From CAG-791 sp963658405 (GTDB taxonomy: Bacteria > Bacillota > Clostridia > Lachnospirales > Lachnospiraceae): a DNA stretch of 36,305 nt. The stretch is taken from the NCBI GenBank assembly GCA_963658405.1, contig CAVKQI010000013.1:1-36305 (forward strand), written 5' to 3'. Of this stretch, positions 22,961-31,352 are shown in pieces. Numbering within the stretch: position 1 is the stretch's first letter; each line of letters starts with the position of its first letter. A model generated the notes under the pieces. The model was not told where the DNA came from and ran no database searches. It saw only the letters and a program-made list of their open reading frames with translations. A program made the position numbers and the translations under genes.

Positions 22961-24739
22961 ATGAGACAGAAAATTTCCGGAATCAAGAAAAACTTAAAAA
23001 ATCTGCAGCAGCCCATGGAGAAGTTTCTCTTTCCCCTGCTGTTATTGCTGTGGCCGCTGGCGGCGGTGAATCAGGGCATCAATGTGACGGATTCCACCTA
23101 CAGCCTTGGCAACTACCGCTATGCGGACAGCGTAGGGGTGATGTGGCGCTTTGCCACCTACCTGGCCAACTGTGTGGGAGAATTCTTTGACCGGACCCCA
23201 TTCGGAAAGACCATGCTGGGTATGAATTTCCTCACCGGGCTTCTGGTCTCCGCGGCAGCGCTGGCCGTCTACTATGTGCTGAAAAGAATGATGCCGGGAT
23301 GGATGATCTTTCTCGGGGAATGGATCGCCATTTCCCTGTGCTGGTGTCCCACGGTGATCCTGTACAACTACCTGACCTATCTGCTGCTGACGCTGGCCTG
23401 CCTCTTCCTTTTTCTGGCAGAGACATCGGTGCCCAGGTCACCCCGCTGGTTCCTGCTGGCAGGCATCTGTCTGGGACTGAATGTGATGGTGCGCTTTTCC
23501 AACGCACCGCAGTGTCTGCTGATCTTGGCTGTGTGGTTCTATGCATGGATCTCGAAGGAAAAGGCTTCTCAGTGCCGGAAGGATACGCTTTTCTGCATCC
23601 TGGGCTATGCGCTGGGCTTTGGCATTCCGCTGCTGGTCATCCTGATCCGCTACGGGGCAGGGGTCTACGCAGAGATGATCCAGTCTCTCTTTGGCATGAC
23701 TTCTCAGGCTTCGGACTATACCATGGCCGGCATGCTCCTCTCCCTGATAGATACCTATCTCCACACGGGAAGATGGATGGCCATTATGGCGGCAGGGACA
23801 GTGATGGGGACTTTGTTTCTGCTGATGCCCATCTGGCGGCGCCGGGAGTGGGCAAAGCGTCTGCTCTACGCGGCAGGCATAGTATTGATGATCCGCTTCT
23901 TTTACGGAAGAGGCATGTTCACTGTTAATTATCAGGACTACTGGTGTATGTTCCAGTGGGGCATGTGCCTGGTGATCCTGGGGATCGCGGTCTGCCTGGC
24001 GGCCATAGCCGGCGCGGCAGGAGCGACGACGGATGAGCGCTTCCTGGCGATGATGACGCTGCTGCTCATTCTCATCACGCCCATCGGTTCCAATAATTAC
24101 ACCTTCCCGCTGCTGAATGATCTCTTTTTCATTGCGCCCTTTACCCTCTGGATGCTCCGGCGTTTCTGGCAGCATACCAGATTCCGGAGAGAGCACAGTG
24201 CCTGGCATATCATGGTGCTGGCCATCCTGGTGATGGTGCTGGTGCAGGGATCTTTATTCCACGTAAGCTTTGCTTTCCGGGACGGCACAGACGGCACGAA
24301 AAGGAGTGCGCAGGTGACAGACAATACGTATCTGGCGGGGATGAAGACCACCCCGGCCAATGCAGAGGCACTAAGCGGCATCAGTCAGGCTGTGACGCAG
24401 TACGGGCTGACCGGGAAGCAGTTGCTGACCTACGGCAATGTGCCGGGACTCCACGTGATCCTGGGAATGGAACCGGCACTGAGCAATACCTGGCCGGACT
24501 TAGACAGCTATCCGGTAGCGCAGCTTAAGGAAGATTTGGCGGCCCTGGATGCAGCAGAGATCTGCCCGGTGATCATCATCGGCAAACACGACAGTGCGCA
24601 GACTTTAGAGGAGCCGGATACCCCGGCAGGACAGAAGGCCGCGCTGCTGACCGCGTATATGGAAGAAGGCGCCTACAGCCTGGTTTATGAAAATGAGGCA
24701 TTCGCCCTCTACATGAATCCGGCCGTGGGAGCAAGATAA
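22961..24739 (+). CDS. Polytopic membrane protein, GT-C-like
   Basis: This 592-residue protein has about 10-12 hydrophobic spans up to residue 440 and a C-terminal soluble domain of about 150 residues. The first outside loop has D-S-T-Y-S-L-G-N-Y-R-Y, an acidic site in the position used by GT-C glycosyltransferases (ArnT/PMT type), which use polyprenyl-phosphate sugars outside the membrane. Exact family is not recognised. It is read in the same direction as the other glycan genes, with AGGA just before the ATG. With the two other large membrane proteins downstream it forms a set of three likely extracytoplasmic transferases (inference). Confidence 0.7.
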   Translation: MRQKISGIKKNLKNLQQPMEKFLFPLLLLLWPLAAVNQGINVTDSTYSLGNYRYADSVGVMWRFATYLANCVGEFFDRTPFGKTMLGMNFLTGLLVSAAALAVYYVLKRMMPGWMIFLGEWIAISLCWCPTVILYNYLTYLLLTLACLFLFLAETSVPRSPRWFLLAGICLGLNVMVRFSNAPQCLLILAVWFYAWISKEKASQCRKDTLFCILGYALGFGIPLLVILIRYGAGVYAEMIQSLFGMTSQASDYTMAGMLLSLIDTYLHTGRWMAIMAAGTVMGTLFLLMPIWRRREWAKRLLYAAGIVLMIRFFYGRGMFTVNYQDYWCMFQWGMCLVILGIAVCLAAIAGAAGATTDERFLAMMTLLLILITPIGSNNYTFPLLNDLFFIAPFTLWMLRRFWQHTRFRREHSAWHIMVLAILVMVLVQGSLFHVSFAFRDGTDGTKRSAQVTDNTYLAGMKTTPANAEALSGISQAVTQYGLTGKQLLTYGNVPGLHVILGMEPALSNTWPDLDSYPVAQLKEDLAALDAAEICPVIIIGKHDSAQTLEEPDTPAGQKAALLTAYMEEGAYSLVYENEAFALYMNPAVGAR

Positions 24740-24744
24740 TATGA

Positions 24745-24911
24745 CTGCCGCAACATAACGGCAGAGAGAGGAGCAGTGTGACGGAAATGCTCGATAGCAT
24801 TTCCGTCGCACGGCAGGTATGCCGCGAGCGTCATACCTGCATGATCGCATCAGAAAATTCGCCTGCGCGAATTTTCTTCGCGCTGCCGCAATAAATTGCG
24901 GCAGGGAAAGG
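24745..24911 (+). repeat. Tandem hairpin leader, modules D-A-B-C-D (family 1, copy 3)
   Basis: A D-like hairpin (CTGCCG 24745-24750 with CGGCAG 24759-24764) leads into GAGAGGAG and a GTG. Then come A (24781-24791 with 24796-24806), B (GCAGGTATG 24813-24821 with 24832-24840), C (AGAAAATTCGC 24852-24862 with 24867-24877) and D (CTGCCGCA 24883-24890 with 24897-24904), all perfect, and an AAAGGAAG site for the next gene. Module order and the D-then-ribosome-site ending match the copy at 7354. Confidence 0.75.
24778..24894 (+). other. Possible 38-codon leader open frame within hairpin repeat
   Basis: GTG 24778 lies 4 bases after GAGAGGAG and opens a frame ending at TAA 24892-24894 in the loop of module D. 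The start region (M-T-E-M-L-D-S-I) parallels that of the 7366 frame (M-K-E-L-P-D-G-I), and the tail FFALPQ parallels PFALPQ in the 36145 frame. It could be a coupled leader peptide or only a by-product of conserved hairpins. Confidence 0.3.
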
Positions 24912-24917
24912 AAGCCT

Positions 24918-26054
24918 ATGATCCCTTTTAATACACCGCCATTTGCGGGACCGGAAATGGAATATCTGCAGAAAGCCTGCGAAGTCAACAGAAAGATCAG
25001 CGGTGACGGTGAGTTCACCAGAGCCTGCCACAGCTGGATTGAAGAAAAGACAGGTACCGCCCGGTGTCTGCTCACCACATCCTGCACCCATGCGCTGGAG
25101 ATGGCGGCGCATCTGACCCAGATCGTCCCCGGTGAGGAGGTGATCATGCCCTCCTATACCTTTGTCTCCACCGCCGATGCCTTTGTGCTGCGGGGCGCGG
25201 TGCCGGTCTTCGTGGATATCCGCCCGGATACCATGAATATTGACGAAAAGCTCATCGAGGATGCCATCACAGACAAGACAAGAGCCATCGCCGTGGTGCA
25301 CTATGCCGGCGTGGGATGCGAGATGGACACGATCCTGGATATCGCAAAGAGACATCACCTCTATGTCATAGAGGATGCCGCGCAGGGCGTCATGGCCACC
25401 TACAAGGGAAAAGCCCTGGGTGCCATCGGGGATTTCGGCTGCTACAGCTTTCATGAGACAAAGAACTACAGCATGGGAGAGGGCGGCGCCATCCTGCTGC
25501 GGGATCCTGCCTATATCGAACCGGCGGAGATCCTCCGGGAAAAGGGCACGGACCGGAGCAAGTATTTCCGGGGACAGGTGGATAAATACCGCTGGCAGAA
25601 TTACGGCTCCTCCTATCTGCCCAGCGAGCTCAACGCCGCTTATCTGATGGCACAGTTTACCGTGGCGGATGAGATCAATGAGATCCGACTGGCCAGATGG
25701 CAGCAGTATTATGAACTGCTGGAGCCACTGGCACAGGCGGGACGGCTCGAGCTGCCCTATATTCCGGCAGAGTGCCAGCACAATGCCCATATGTTTTATA
25801 TCAAGTGTAAGGACTTAGAGGAGAGGACGGCGCTGCTTTCCTTCCTGAAGGAAAAGGATATCCTCAGTGTCTTCCACTATGTGCCGCTTCATTCGGCGCC
25901 GGCGGGACAGAAGTTCTGCCGCTTCCACGGCGAAGACCGGTATACCACAAAGGAGAGTGAGCGTCTGGCCAGACTCCCCATGTTCCATCAGCTCACAGAG
26001 GATCAGGTGACCTATATCACAGACTGCATCAAGGAATTCTACAGGGAAAGATGA
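24918..26054 (+). CDS. rffA: dTDP-4-amino-4,6-dideoxygalactose transaminase
   Basis: This PLP-dependent sugar aminotransferase (DegT/DnrJ/EryC1/StrS family) makes dTDP-4-amino-4,6-dideoxygalactose from dTDP-4-keto-6-deoxyglucose with glutamate. The 378-residue protein follows E. coli RffA/WecE closely from MIPFNTPP onwards, through GDGEFTR, GEEVIMPSYTFVSTADAF, DTMNIDEKLIEDAITDKTR and the PLP lysine Lys182 in SFHETKNYS, to FHGEDRYTTKESERL. The ATG at 24918 follows AAAGGAAG; the open frame continues upstream through the hairpin repeat but is not family-like. It sits inside the glycan cluster. The product would be a Fuc4N-type sugar, perhaps N-acetylated by the GNAT domain encoded downstream (inference). 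Confidence 0.93.
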   Translation: MIPFNTPPFAGPEMEYLQKACEVNRKISGDGEFTRACHSWIEEKTGTARCLLTTSCTHALEMAAHLTQIVPGEEVIMPSYTFVSTADAFVLRGAVPVFVDIRPDTMNIDEKLIEDAITDKTRAIAVVHYAGVGCEMDTILDIAKRHHLYVIEDAAQGVMATYKGKALGAIGDFGCYSFHETKNYSMGEGGAILLRDPAYIEPAEILREKGTDRSKYFRGQVDKYRWQNYGSSYLPSELNAAYLMAQFTVADEINEIRLARWQQYYELLEPLAQAGRLELPYIPAECQHNAHMFYIKCKDLEERTALLSFLKEKDILSVFHYVPLHSAPAGQKFCRFHGEDRYTTKESERLARLPMFHQLTEDQVTYITDCIKEFYRER

Positions 26055-26152
26055 TCGGATGCCGGCGGTATATGGACAGCGCTGACGGCCGCGGAACGCA
26101 GAGGCCGGCATACGCGGCGCAGCCACTCGGCAGCAGATGATGGGAAGTGCGG

Positions 26153-28036
26153 ATGAACAGTAAGCATACAGACGTAAAAAAGCAGTACCGCCGGAGCCGG
26201 AAGACGGCCCTTGTGACGGCGGCGCTGATCACGGCAGCCGCGGCGGCGGTGACAGGACATCTGTGGCAGTATTATTACGACTTAAATGACGATGCGCTGA
26301 TGAAGGATATCCTTTCCGGCGTCTATACCGGTGCGCCCAGCTCCCGGAATATCCAGATGCTGTGGCCGGTGAGTCTGGTGATCAGTCTTTTCTATCGTTT
26401 GTATCAGGGAATGGACTGGTATGCCGTCTTTCTGCTCCTTTGTCAGTTCGGCTCCCTTTTTCTGATCATGGAAAGGCTCCTGTCCATGAAGGCAGCCGGG
26501 ACAAACAAAAGGACAGCGGGGAAAGAAAAGGACGGCGGCCGCTCCGTGTTGGTGCGGGGACTCCTGCTGGCTTCCCTGCTGGCAGCGGCCGTGACCATGC
26601 TGCTGTATCACTTTGTCTTTGTGCAGTATACGGTGACCACCGGTATGCTGGCGGGGGCAGCGGCCTTTCTCTTTATCACCATGCCCTTATCGGAAGAGCT
26701 GCAGACGCCGGGAAAGATGAGACGGCATCTGCTGATGTGCAGCTTGCCTTCCCTGCTGCTGATCTGGCTGGGATTTCTGCTGCGCTCGGAGATGATGCTC
26801 CTGCTCCTGCCGCTGGTGCTCTGTGCGGCGCTTTTCCGCTGCCTTCGCACGCCCAGATCCCATACCTACAACAGGCACGGCGTGAGCGCGGTGGCACTGG
26901 TGCTGGCCGTGATGGGCGCAGGGCTTTTGCTGTGTGAGGGGGCTAACCGCATCGGCTACGGGAGTGAGAAATGGCAGTCCTTTTATAAGCTCTTTGATGC
27001 CAGGACCCAGCTGTATGATTTTCAGATCCAGGTGCTGGATGAGGGCTATGAGCAGAACAAAACCTTTTACCAGAAGATTGGTGTGGACGAGGAGACCTTC
27101 ACCCTCCTTAAGAATTATAATTACGGATTGAGCAGCCGGGTGGACAGTAATCTCCTGCAGGTGATCGCGGACTACGGCGCCCACGAAAAGCAGCAGAATG
27201 ATTCCGTGAGCACCAGGATGCGCAGCGCCCTGCAGCAGTACATTTGGTGGCACTTTGGCAGCCAGGGGCGTCCCTATAATGTGATCCTGTGGGCGGCTTT
27301 CCTGCTGGCCCTGCTCTCCGGGCTGGCAGCGGTGCTGGAGAGTGACAATAAGGGCGTCTTCCTCGAGACTCTTCTGGAGTGGGGCCTTCTTTTTCTGGCT
27401 TCTGCAGTCCTCTGGCTCTATATATTGTATAATGGAAGAGCGCCGGACCGGATCACCCACAGCCTTTTCTGGGTGGAGCTGGTGGTGGCCGCAGGGATCC
27501 TGGTGCAGAATCTGGGCCTTTTGCGGACGCAGTCGGCGGCGGCCCTGGCCGCAGTACTGGCCTGCATCTGTCTGGCCTTCCTGCCCGGGCGCGTGCGCCT
27601 GGTGAACGAGGAATATGACAGGCGTGAGAGTGTGAACCAGGCCTGGGAGAGCTATCAGGACTATTGTCAGTCCCATCCGGACTGCTTTTATTTTACGGAT
27701 GTCTATTCCACCGTGGCCTATTCGGAAAAGATGTTTGCAGGGAATGGCACCGGACAGGCGGCCAATCATGATATCATGGGCGGCTGGGCTTACGGCAGTC
27801 CCCTATACGAGGAAAAGCTCTCTGCCTACGGCATCACCCAGATGGCGGAGGCGCTGCGCACCAAGGAGAATGTCTATCTGGTGGCGGAAACAGACAGCGA
27901 CCTTTCCTGGCTGCATGCCTGGTATGAGAAGCAGGGATACGAAGTGGAGCTGCAAAAGGAAGACGAGATCGGCAGCTATTTTAAGGTATGGAAACTGACA
28001 GAGACGGCAGAAAGCGGGCAGGACGCAGAGCAGTAG
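26153..28036 (+). CDS. Polytopic membrane protein, GT-C-like
   Basis: This 627-residue protein has one span near residues 20-36, then about ten more, with a soluble middle loop (about 265-360) and a C-terminal soluble domain (about 490-627). The first outside loop begins Y-D-L-N-D-D-A-L-M-K-D-I-L-S-G-V-Y, an acidic pattern consistent with GT-C enzymes. No named family is recognised with certainty. GGGAAG lies 5 bases before ATG 26153; a GTG at 26147 is an alternative. The 98 bases before it show no promoter. Confidence 0.7.
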   Translation: MNSKHTDVKKQYRRSRKTALVTAALITAAAAAVTGHLWQYYYDLNDDALMKDILSGVYTGAPSSRNIQMLWPVSLVISLFYRLYQGMDWYAVFLLLCQFGSLFLIMERLLSMKAAGTNKRTAGKEKDGGRSVLVRGLLLASLLAAAVTMLLYHFVFVQYTVTTGMLAGAAAFLFITMPLSEELQTPGKMRRHLLMCSLPSLLLIWLGFLLRSEMMLLLLPLVLCAALFRCLRTPRSHTYNRHGVSAVALVLAVMGAGLLLCEGANRIGYGSEKWQSFYKLFDARTQLYDFQIQVLDEGYEQNKTFYQKIGVDEETFTLLKNYNYGLSSRVDSNLLQVIADYGAHEKQQNDSVSTRMRSALQQYIWWHFGSQGRPYNVILWAAFLLALLSGLAAVLESDNKGVFLETLLEWGLLFLASAVLWLYILYNGRAPDRITHSLFWVELVVAAGILVQNLGLLRTQSAAALAAVLACICLAFLPGRVRLVNEEYDRRESVNQAWESYQDYCQSHPDCFYFTDVYSTVAYSEKMFAGNGTGQAANHDIMGGWAYGSPLYEEKLSAYGITQMAEALRTKENVYLVAETDSDLSWLHAWYEKQGYEVELQKEDEIGSYFKVWKLTETAESGQDAEQ

Positions 28037-28131
28037 GCGAAGCGGCAGCGGCCGGACATACCACAAAAGAAAAGAATACAGGCGGAGAATCAGGAAAAGT
28101 ACGCTGACGATTTTCCGGAAATGGAGCAGAC

Positions 28132-29637
28132 GTGAAGAACAGCACAGAAGAAAACAGACCGGATGCGCCCTTTGTGGCGGCGGGCAGACGGATCGCCCTG
28201 CGTCCCATGGAATACGGGGACTGCGGAGACATTGTCTGCTGGCGCAACAAGGATTGGGTCCGCAGTCATTACGTATACAGAGAGACCTTTACCATGGAAG
28301 GACAAAGAGCCTACTACCGCAGCAAGGTGGAGACCGGCGAGGTGTTCCAGTACATGATCTGCGAGCGGCAGCGTCAGAATCGTCCCATCGGCTGCATGGT
28401 CTTTACAGACTGGGAACCGGAAAACGGGCAGATCGAATACGGCCTGTTTATCGGTGAAGAGGATGCGGCCGGAAAAGGCTACGGCACAGAGGCGATCCGG
28501 ATCGGCATGGCCTATGCCTTTTCCCGCTTCCATGTAGAAAAGGTCGTATGCCGGATCTTTACGGACAATATGGCCTCCCTGATCAGCAATGAGAAGGCTG
28601 GCTTTCAGAAAAAAGAGCTTCTCTCGGACGTGGTATGCTCCGACGGAAGCAAAAAGGATATGTATCTGCTGGAGATAAGACCCCAGGATATCACGAAGCA
28701 GGAAGAGCTGGTGAGTTTTGTCCTGCCCTGCTATCGCTCCGAGAAGACCCTTCCCGGCGTGGTGGCGGAGATCGACGAAGCCATGAAAAAGCTCGGCCGC
28801 TATCAGTGGGAGATCATCATGGTCTGTGACGGTTCCCCGGATCATACCTGGGAGACCATCCGGAGACTGTGCGGGGAAAGGCACGGTCGCACAGGGGTCA
28901 ATTTTGCCAGAAACTTCGGCCAGCATGCGGCCCTGATGGCGGGGATCGGAAAGACAGCGGGGGATTATGTCGTCTGCCTCGACGATGACGGACAGACCCC
29001 GGCCGATGAGGTGGATAAGCTGCTGCAGGCCTTGCAGGACGGCGCCGATGTGGTCTATGCGGACTACGGCGGCCATAAGCAGCACTCCCTTTTCCGGAAT
29101 TTCGGCACGGCGGTGAATGAACTGATGACCCAGGCGCTGCTGGGAAAGCCGAAGGAGCTCTTTGTGTCCAGCTATTTTGCCATGCGCCGTTTTGTGGCCC
29201 GGGAGATCCTCAGCTATCGGAATTCCTATCCTTATCTCATCGGTCTGGTGCTGCGCACCACCCGGAATATCGTGAATGTGCCGGTGACCCACAGACGCCG
29301 CGAAGAGGGCACCAGCGGCTATACCCTGAAAAAGCTGCTGGGACTGTGGATGAATGGATTTACGGCCTTTTCCATTCAGCCGCTTCGACTGGCGACCTGT
29401 ATCGGCTGTATAGGTGCGGCGGCGGGATTTCTCTACGGGATCTATACCATCATCAAAAAGCTGGTCAATCCCGCTGTGCCCATGGGCTTTTCGGCCATGA
29501 TGTCCGCCATCGTCTTTTTCGGCGGCATGATCCTTTTGCTGCTGGGACTGGCAGGAGAGTATATCGGACGCACCTATATTTCCGTCAATGCCGCGCCCCA
29601 GTATGTGATCCGGGAGACCACAGGACAGGAAGACTGA
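28132..29637 (+). CDS. GNAT acetyltransferase fused to GT2 (polyprenyl-phosphate) glycosyltransferase
   Basis: This 501-residue protein is a two-enzyme fusion. Residues about 15-185 are a GNAT N-acetyltransferase (RimJ/RimL or PseH-like: WRNKDWV..., IGCMVFTDW, AAGKGYGTEAI, NMASLISNEKAGFQ). Residues about 190-400 are a GT2 domain of the DPM1/GtrB/ArnC type (SFVLPCYRSEKTL, CDGSPDHTW, D284-D-D in LDDDGQTPADE). Two membrane spans follow (about 415-480) ending in GLAGEYIGRTY. The GT2 part should load a sugar on undecaprenyl phosphate at the inner membrane face. The acetyltransferase may act on an amino sugar such as the product of RffA or the PseH substrate. GTG 28132 follows GGAG at 5 bases. Confidence 0.88.
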   Translation: MKNSTEENRPDAPFVAAGRRIALRPMEYGDCGDIVCWRNKDWVRSHYVYRETFTMEGQRAYYRSKVETGEVFQYMICERQRQNRPIGCMVFTDWEPENGQIEYGLFIGEEDAAGKGYGTEAIRIGMAYAFSRFHVEKVVCRIFTDNMASLISNEKAGFQKKELLSDVVCSDGSKKDMYLLEIRPQDITKQEELVSFVLPCYRSEKTLPGVVAEIDEAMKKLGRYQWEIIMVCDGSPDHTWETIRRLCGERHGRTGVNFARNFGQHAALMAGIGKTAGDYVVCLDDDGQTPADEVDKLLQALQDGADVVYADYGGHKQHSLFRNFGTAVNELMTQALLGKPKELFVSSYFAMRRFVAREILSYRNSYPYLIGLVLRTTRNIVNVPVTHRRREEGTSGYTLKKLLGLWMNGFTAFSIQPLRLATCIGCIGAAAGFLYGIYTIIKKLVNPAVPMGFSAMMSAIVFFGGMILLLLGLAGEYIGRTYISVNAAPQYVIRETTGQED

Positions 29638-29667
29638 GCAGGGAACAGACCCCGGAAGGAGGTCATG

Positions 29668-31347
29668 ATGGAGGAACAGCGCACCATCTGGGAAAATCTC
29701 TTATATCGCGAAAAAAAGAGCTGGCTTCTGGCAGCTGTGTTCGGCATTCTTTTTTCCGCCGCACAGGTCATGGGAGCCAGACTGGAAAAGTACGGCAGCA
29801 TTCCCGTCACAGACAGGGGAATGTGGGTCCGCATCCTTTTTCTGGCGGTGATCATCACACTTTTTACGGTGGCTCTGTGGAGCGTTCTGCAGTCCTTCCA
29901 CGGCAGACGCAGCGATGCCATAGAAGCAGGCAAAAAATATCACTCGCTTTTCGGCTGGTGGGATAGACTCCCGGCGGGGACGCAGAATTTCCTGCTGTGG
30001 CTGATCCTGATGGCTTTTTATCTGGTGGTGCTGCTGGCAGTCTATCCGGGATTCTTTGTCTACGATGCCCAGGATGAGCTGGTGATGGTGGAGACGAGAC
30101 ATTTTACCACCCACCATCCGCTGTTTCACGTACTGCTTCTGGGCGGCATCGTAAAGGGCGTAGAGCACCTCACCGGGTCTTACAATTTTGGTATTTTTAT
30201 TTACAGTCTGCTGCAGATGGCGGTGATGGCAGCGGCCATCGTATGCATGATCCAGTATCTGTGCAAAAAAGGCGTTCGCCGGTGGATCCGGCTGGCCGCC
30301 CTGGCCTTTTTCGCCGTTTGTCCCACAGTGGTCATGTTCGTGCTGTGCACGGCCAAGGACAGCCTTTTTACGGCGCTGCTGATGATCCTGACCATTTCCG
30401 TACTGGAGTATTTTGCCGCACCGGAGGCCTTCTGCAATTCCAGAAGACGCAGGATCACCATGTTTCTGTCGGCTCTGGGGATGATGCTGTTTCGTCATAA
30501 CGGCGTCTATGCACTGCTGGTCTTTATGCCCTTCCTTTTTTACTGGTCAAAGGGGCGGCGCAGGCAGATGCTGCGTCTGTGGGCCGGAGTATTCGTGTGC
30601 TTTTTTGCCCTCAACGGACTGATGACAGTTTCGCTGAATGCCAGCCACGATGAGAACCAGGAAATGCTCACGGTGCCCATTCAGCAGCTGGCCCGGACCT
30701 ATATCTATGACGGGGACAGCTTCTCCGAAGAGGAAGAGGAGGCCATGCTGGCCCTGATGTCCAGAGAGGACTGGAAGCGCTATACGCCCAAGCTCTCGGA
30801 TCCGGTAAAGGTCCATTTTGACAACAGCGCCTTTGCAGCCAACAAGGGTAAATATCTGCGTCTCTGGATCCGAAAGGGACTGCAGCACCCCATGACTTAT
30901 TTAAATGCCTGGTTTATGACCTCCTACGGCTATTGGTACAACAGGGCGGTGCTGGACTGCTATCGGGGAAATACCGTCTTTACCTTTACCTATAAGGACA
31001 GCTCGTATTTCGGCTATGAGACGGAGGCGCCGGGAGAGCGCAGCAGTCTGCTGCCGGGGCTTGGTGAGCTCTACAGGCAGTTCTCGCTGGAGACCTGGCC
31101 CCAGACCACGCCGGTGGTGCATCTTTTTTTCTCACCGGGTGTATTGTTCTGGCTTATGGTCTTTTCCCTTTTTTATTGTATGGACAGGAAGAATTATGTG
31201 CCCTGCAAGGCCCTGCTGCCGGTATTTCTGGTATGGCTGACGGTGCTGCTGGGTCCCTGCTCTCTGGTGCGCTATGTGGTGATCCTCTGGTTCCTGGCGC
31301 CGCTGTTTCTGGCTTTTTTATTCAATGAAGAAAGATTTCGGGGTTAA
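29668..31347 (+). CDS. Polytopic membrane protein (DUF6020-like)
   Basis: This 559-residue protein has about 12 membrane spans. It carries YPGFFVYDAQDEL followed by THHPLFHVLLLGG, the pattern recalled for DUF6020-type proteins of Firmicutes, in an outside loop where GT-C enzymes hold acidic catalytic residues. A large soluble outside loop (about 330-460) precedes the last spans. AAGGAGG is placed 5 bases before ATG 29668; an ATG at 29665 is too close. It probably acts with the GT2 fusion upstream, using its lipid-linked sugar (inference). The exact family name is uncertain. Confidence 0.72.
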   Translation: MEEQRTIWENLLYREKKSWLLAAVFGILFSAAQVMGARLEKYGSIPVTDRGMWVRILFLAVIITLFTVALWSVLQSFHGRRSDAIEAGKKYHSLFGWWDRLPAGTQNFLLWLILMAFYLVVLLAVYPGFFVYDAQDELVMVETRHFTTHHPLFHVLLLGGIVKGVEHLTGSYNFGIFIYSLLQMAVMAAAIVCMIQYLCKKGVRRWIRLAALAFFAVCPTVVMFVLCTAKDSLFTALLMILTISVLEYFAAPEAFCNSRRRRITMFLSALGMMLFRHNGVYALLVFMPFLFYWSKGRRRQMLRLWAGVFVCFFALNGLMTVSLNASHDENQEMLTVPIQQLARTYIYDGDSFSEEEEEAMLALMSREDWKRYTPKLSDPVKVHFDNSAFAANKGKYLRLWIRKGLQHPMTYLNAWFMTSYGYWYNRAVLDCYRGNTVFTFTYKDSSYFGYETEAPGERSSLLPGLGELYRQFSLETWPQTTPVVHLFFSPGVLFWLMVFSLFYCMDRKNYVPCKALLPVFLVWLTVLLGPCSLVRYVVILWFLAPLFLAFLFNEERFRG

Positions 31348-31352
31348 TAAGG

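Noticed and set aside
24819..24917. N-terminal extension of the RffA frame through the hairpin repeat
   Set aside because: The family starts at MIPFN, which here has its own ribosome site; upstream residues are encoded by the repeat.
25375..25647. Plus-strand second-frame open reading frame within the RffA gene
   Set aside because: Out-of-frame shadow of a strongly conserved enzyme; Arg/Ser/Pro-rich composition.
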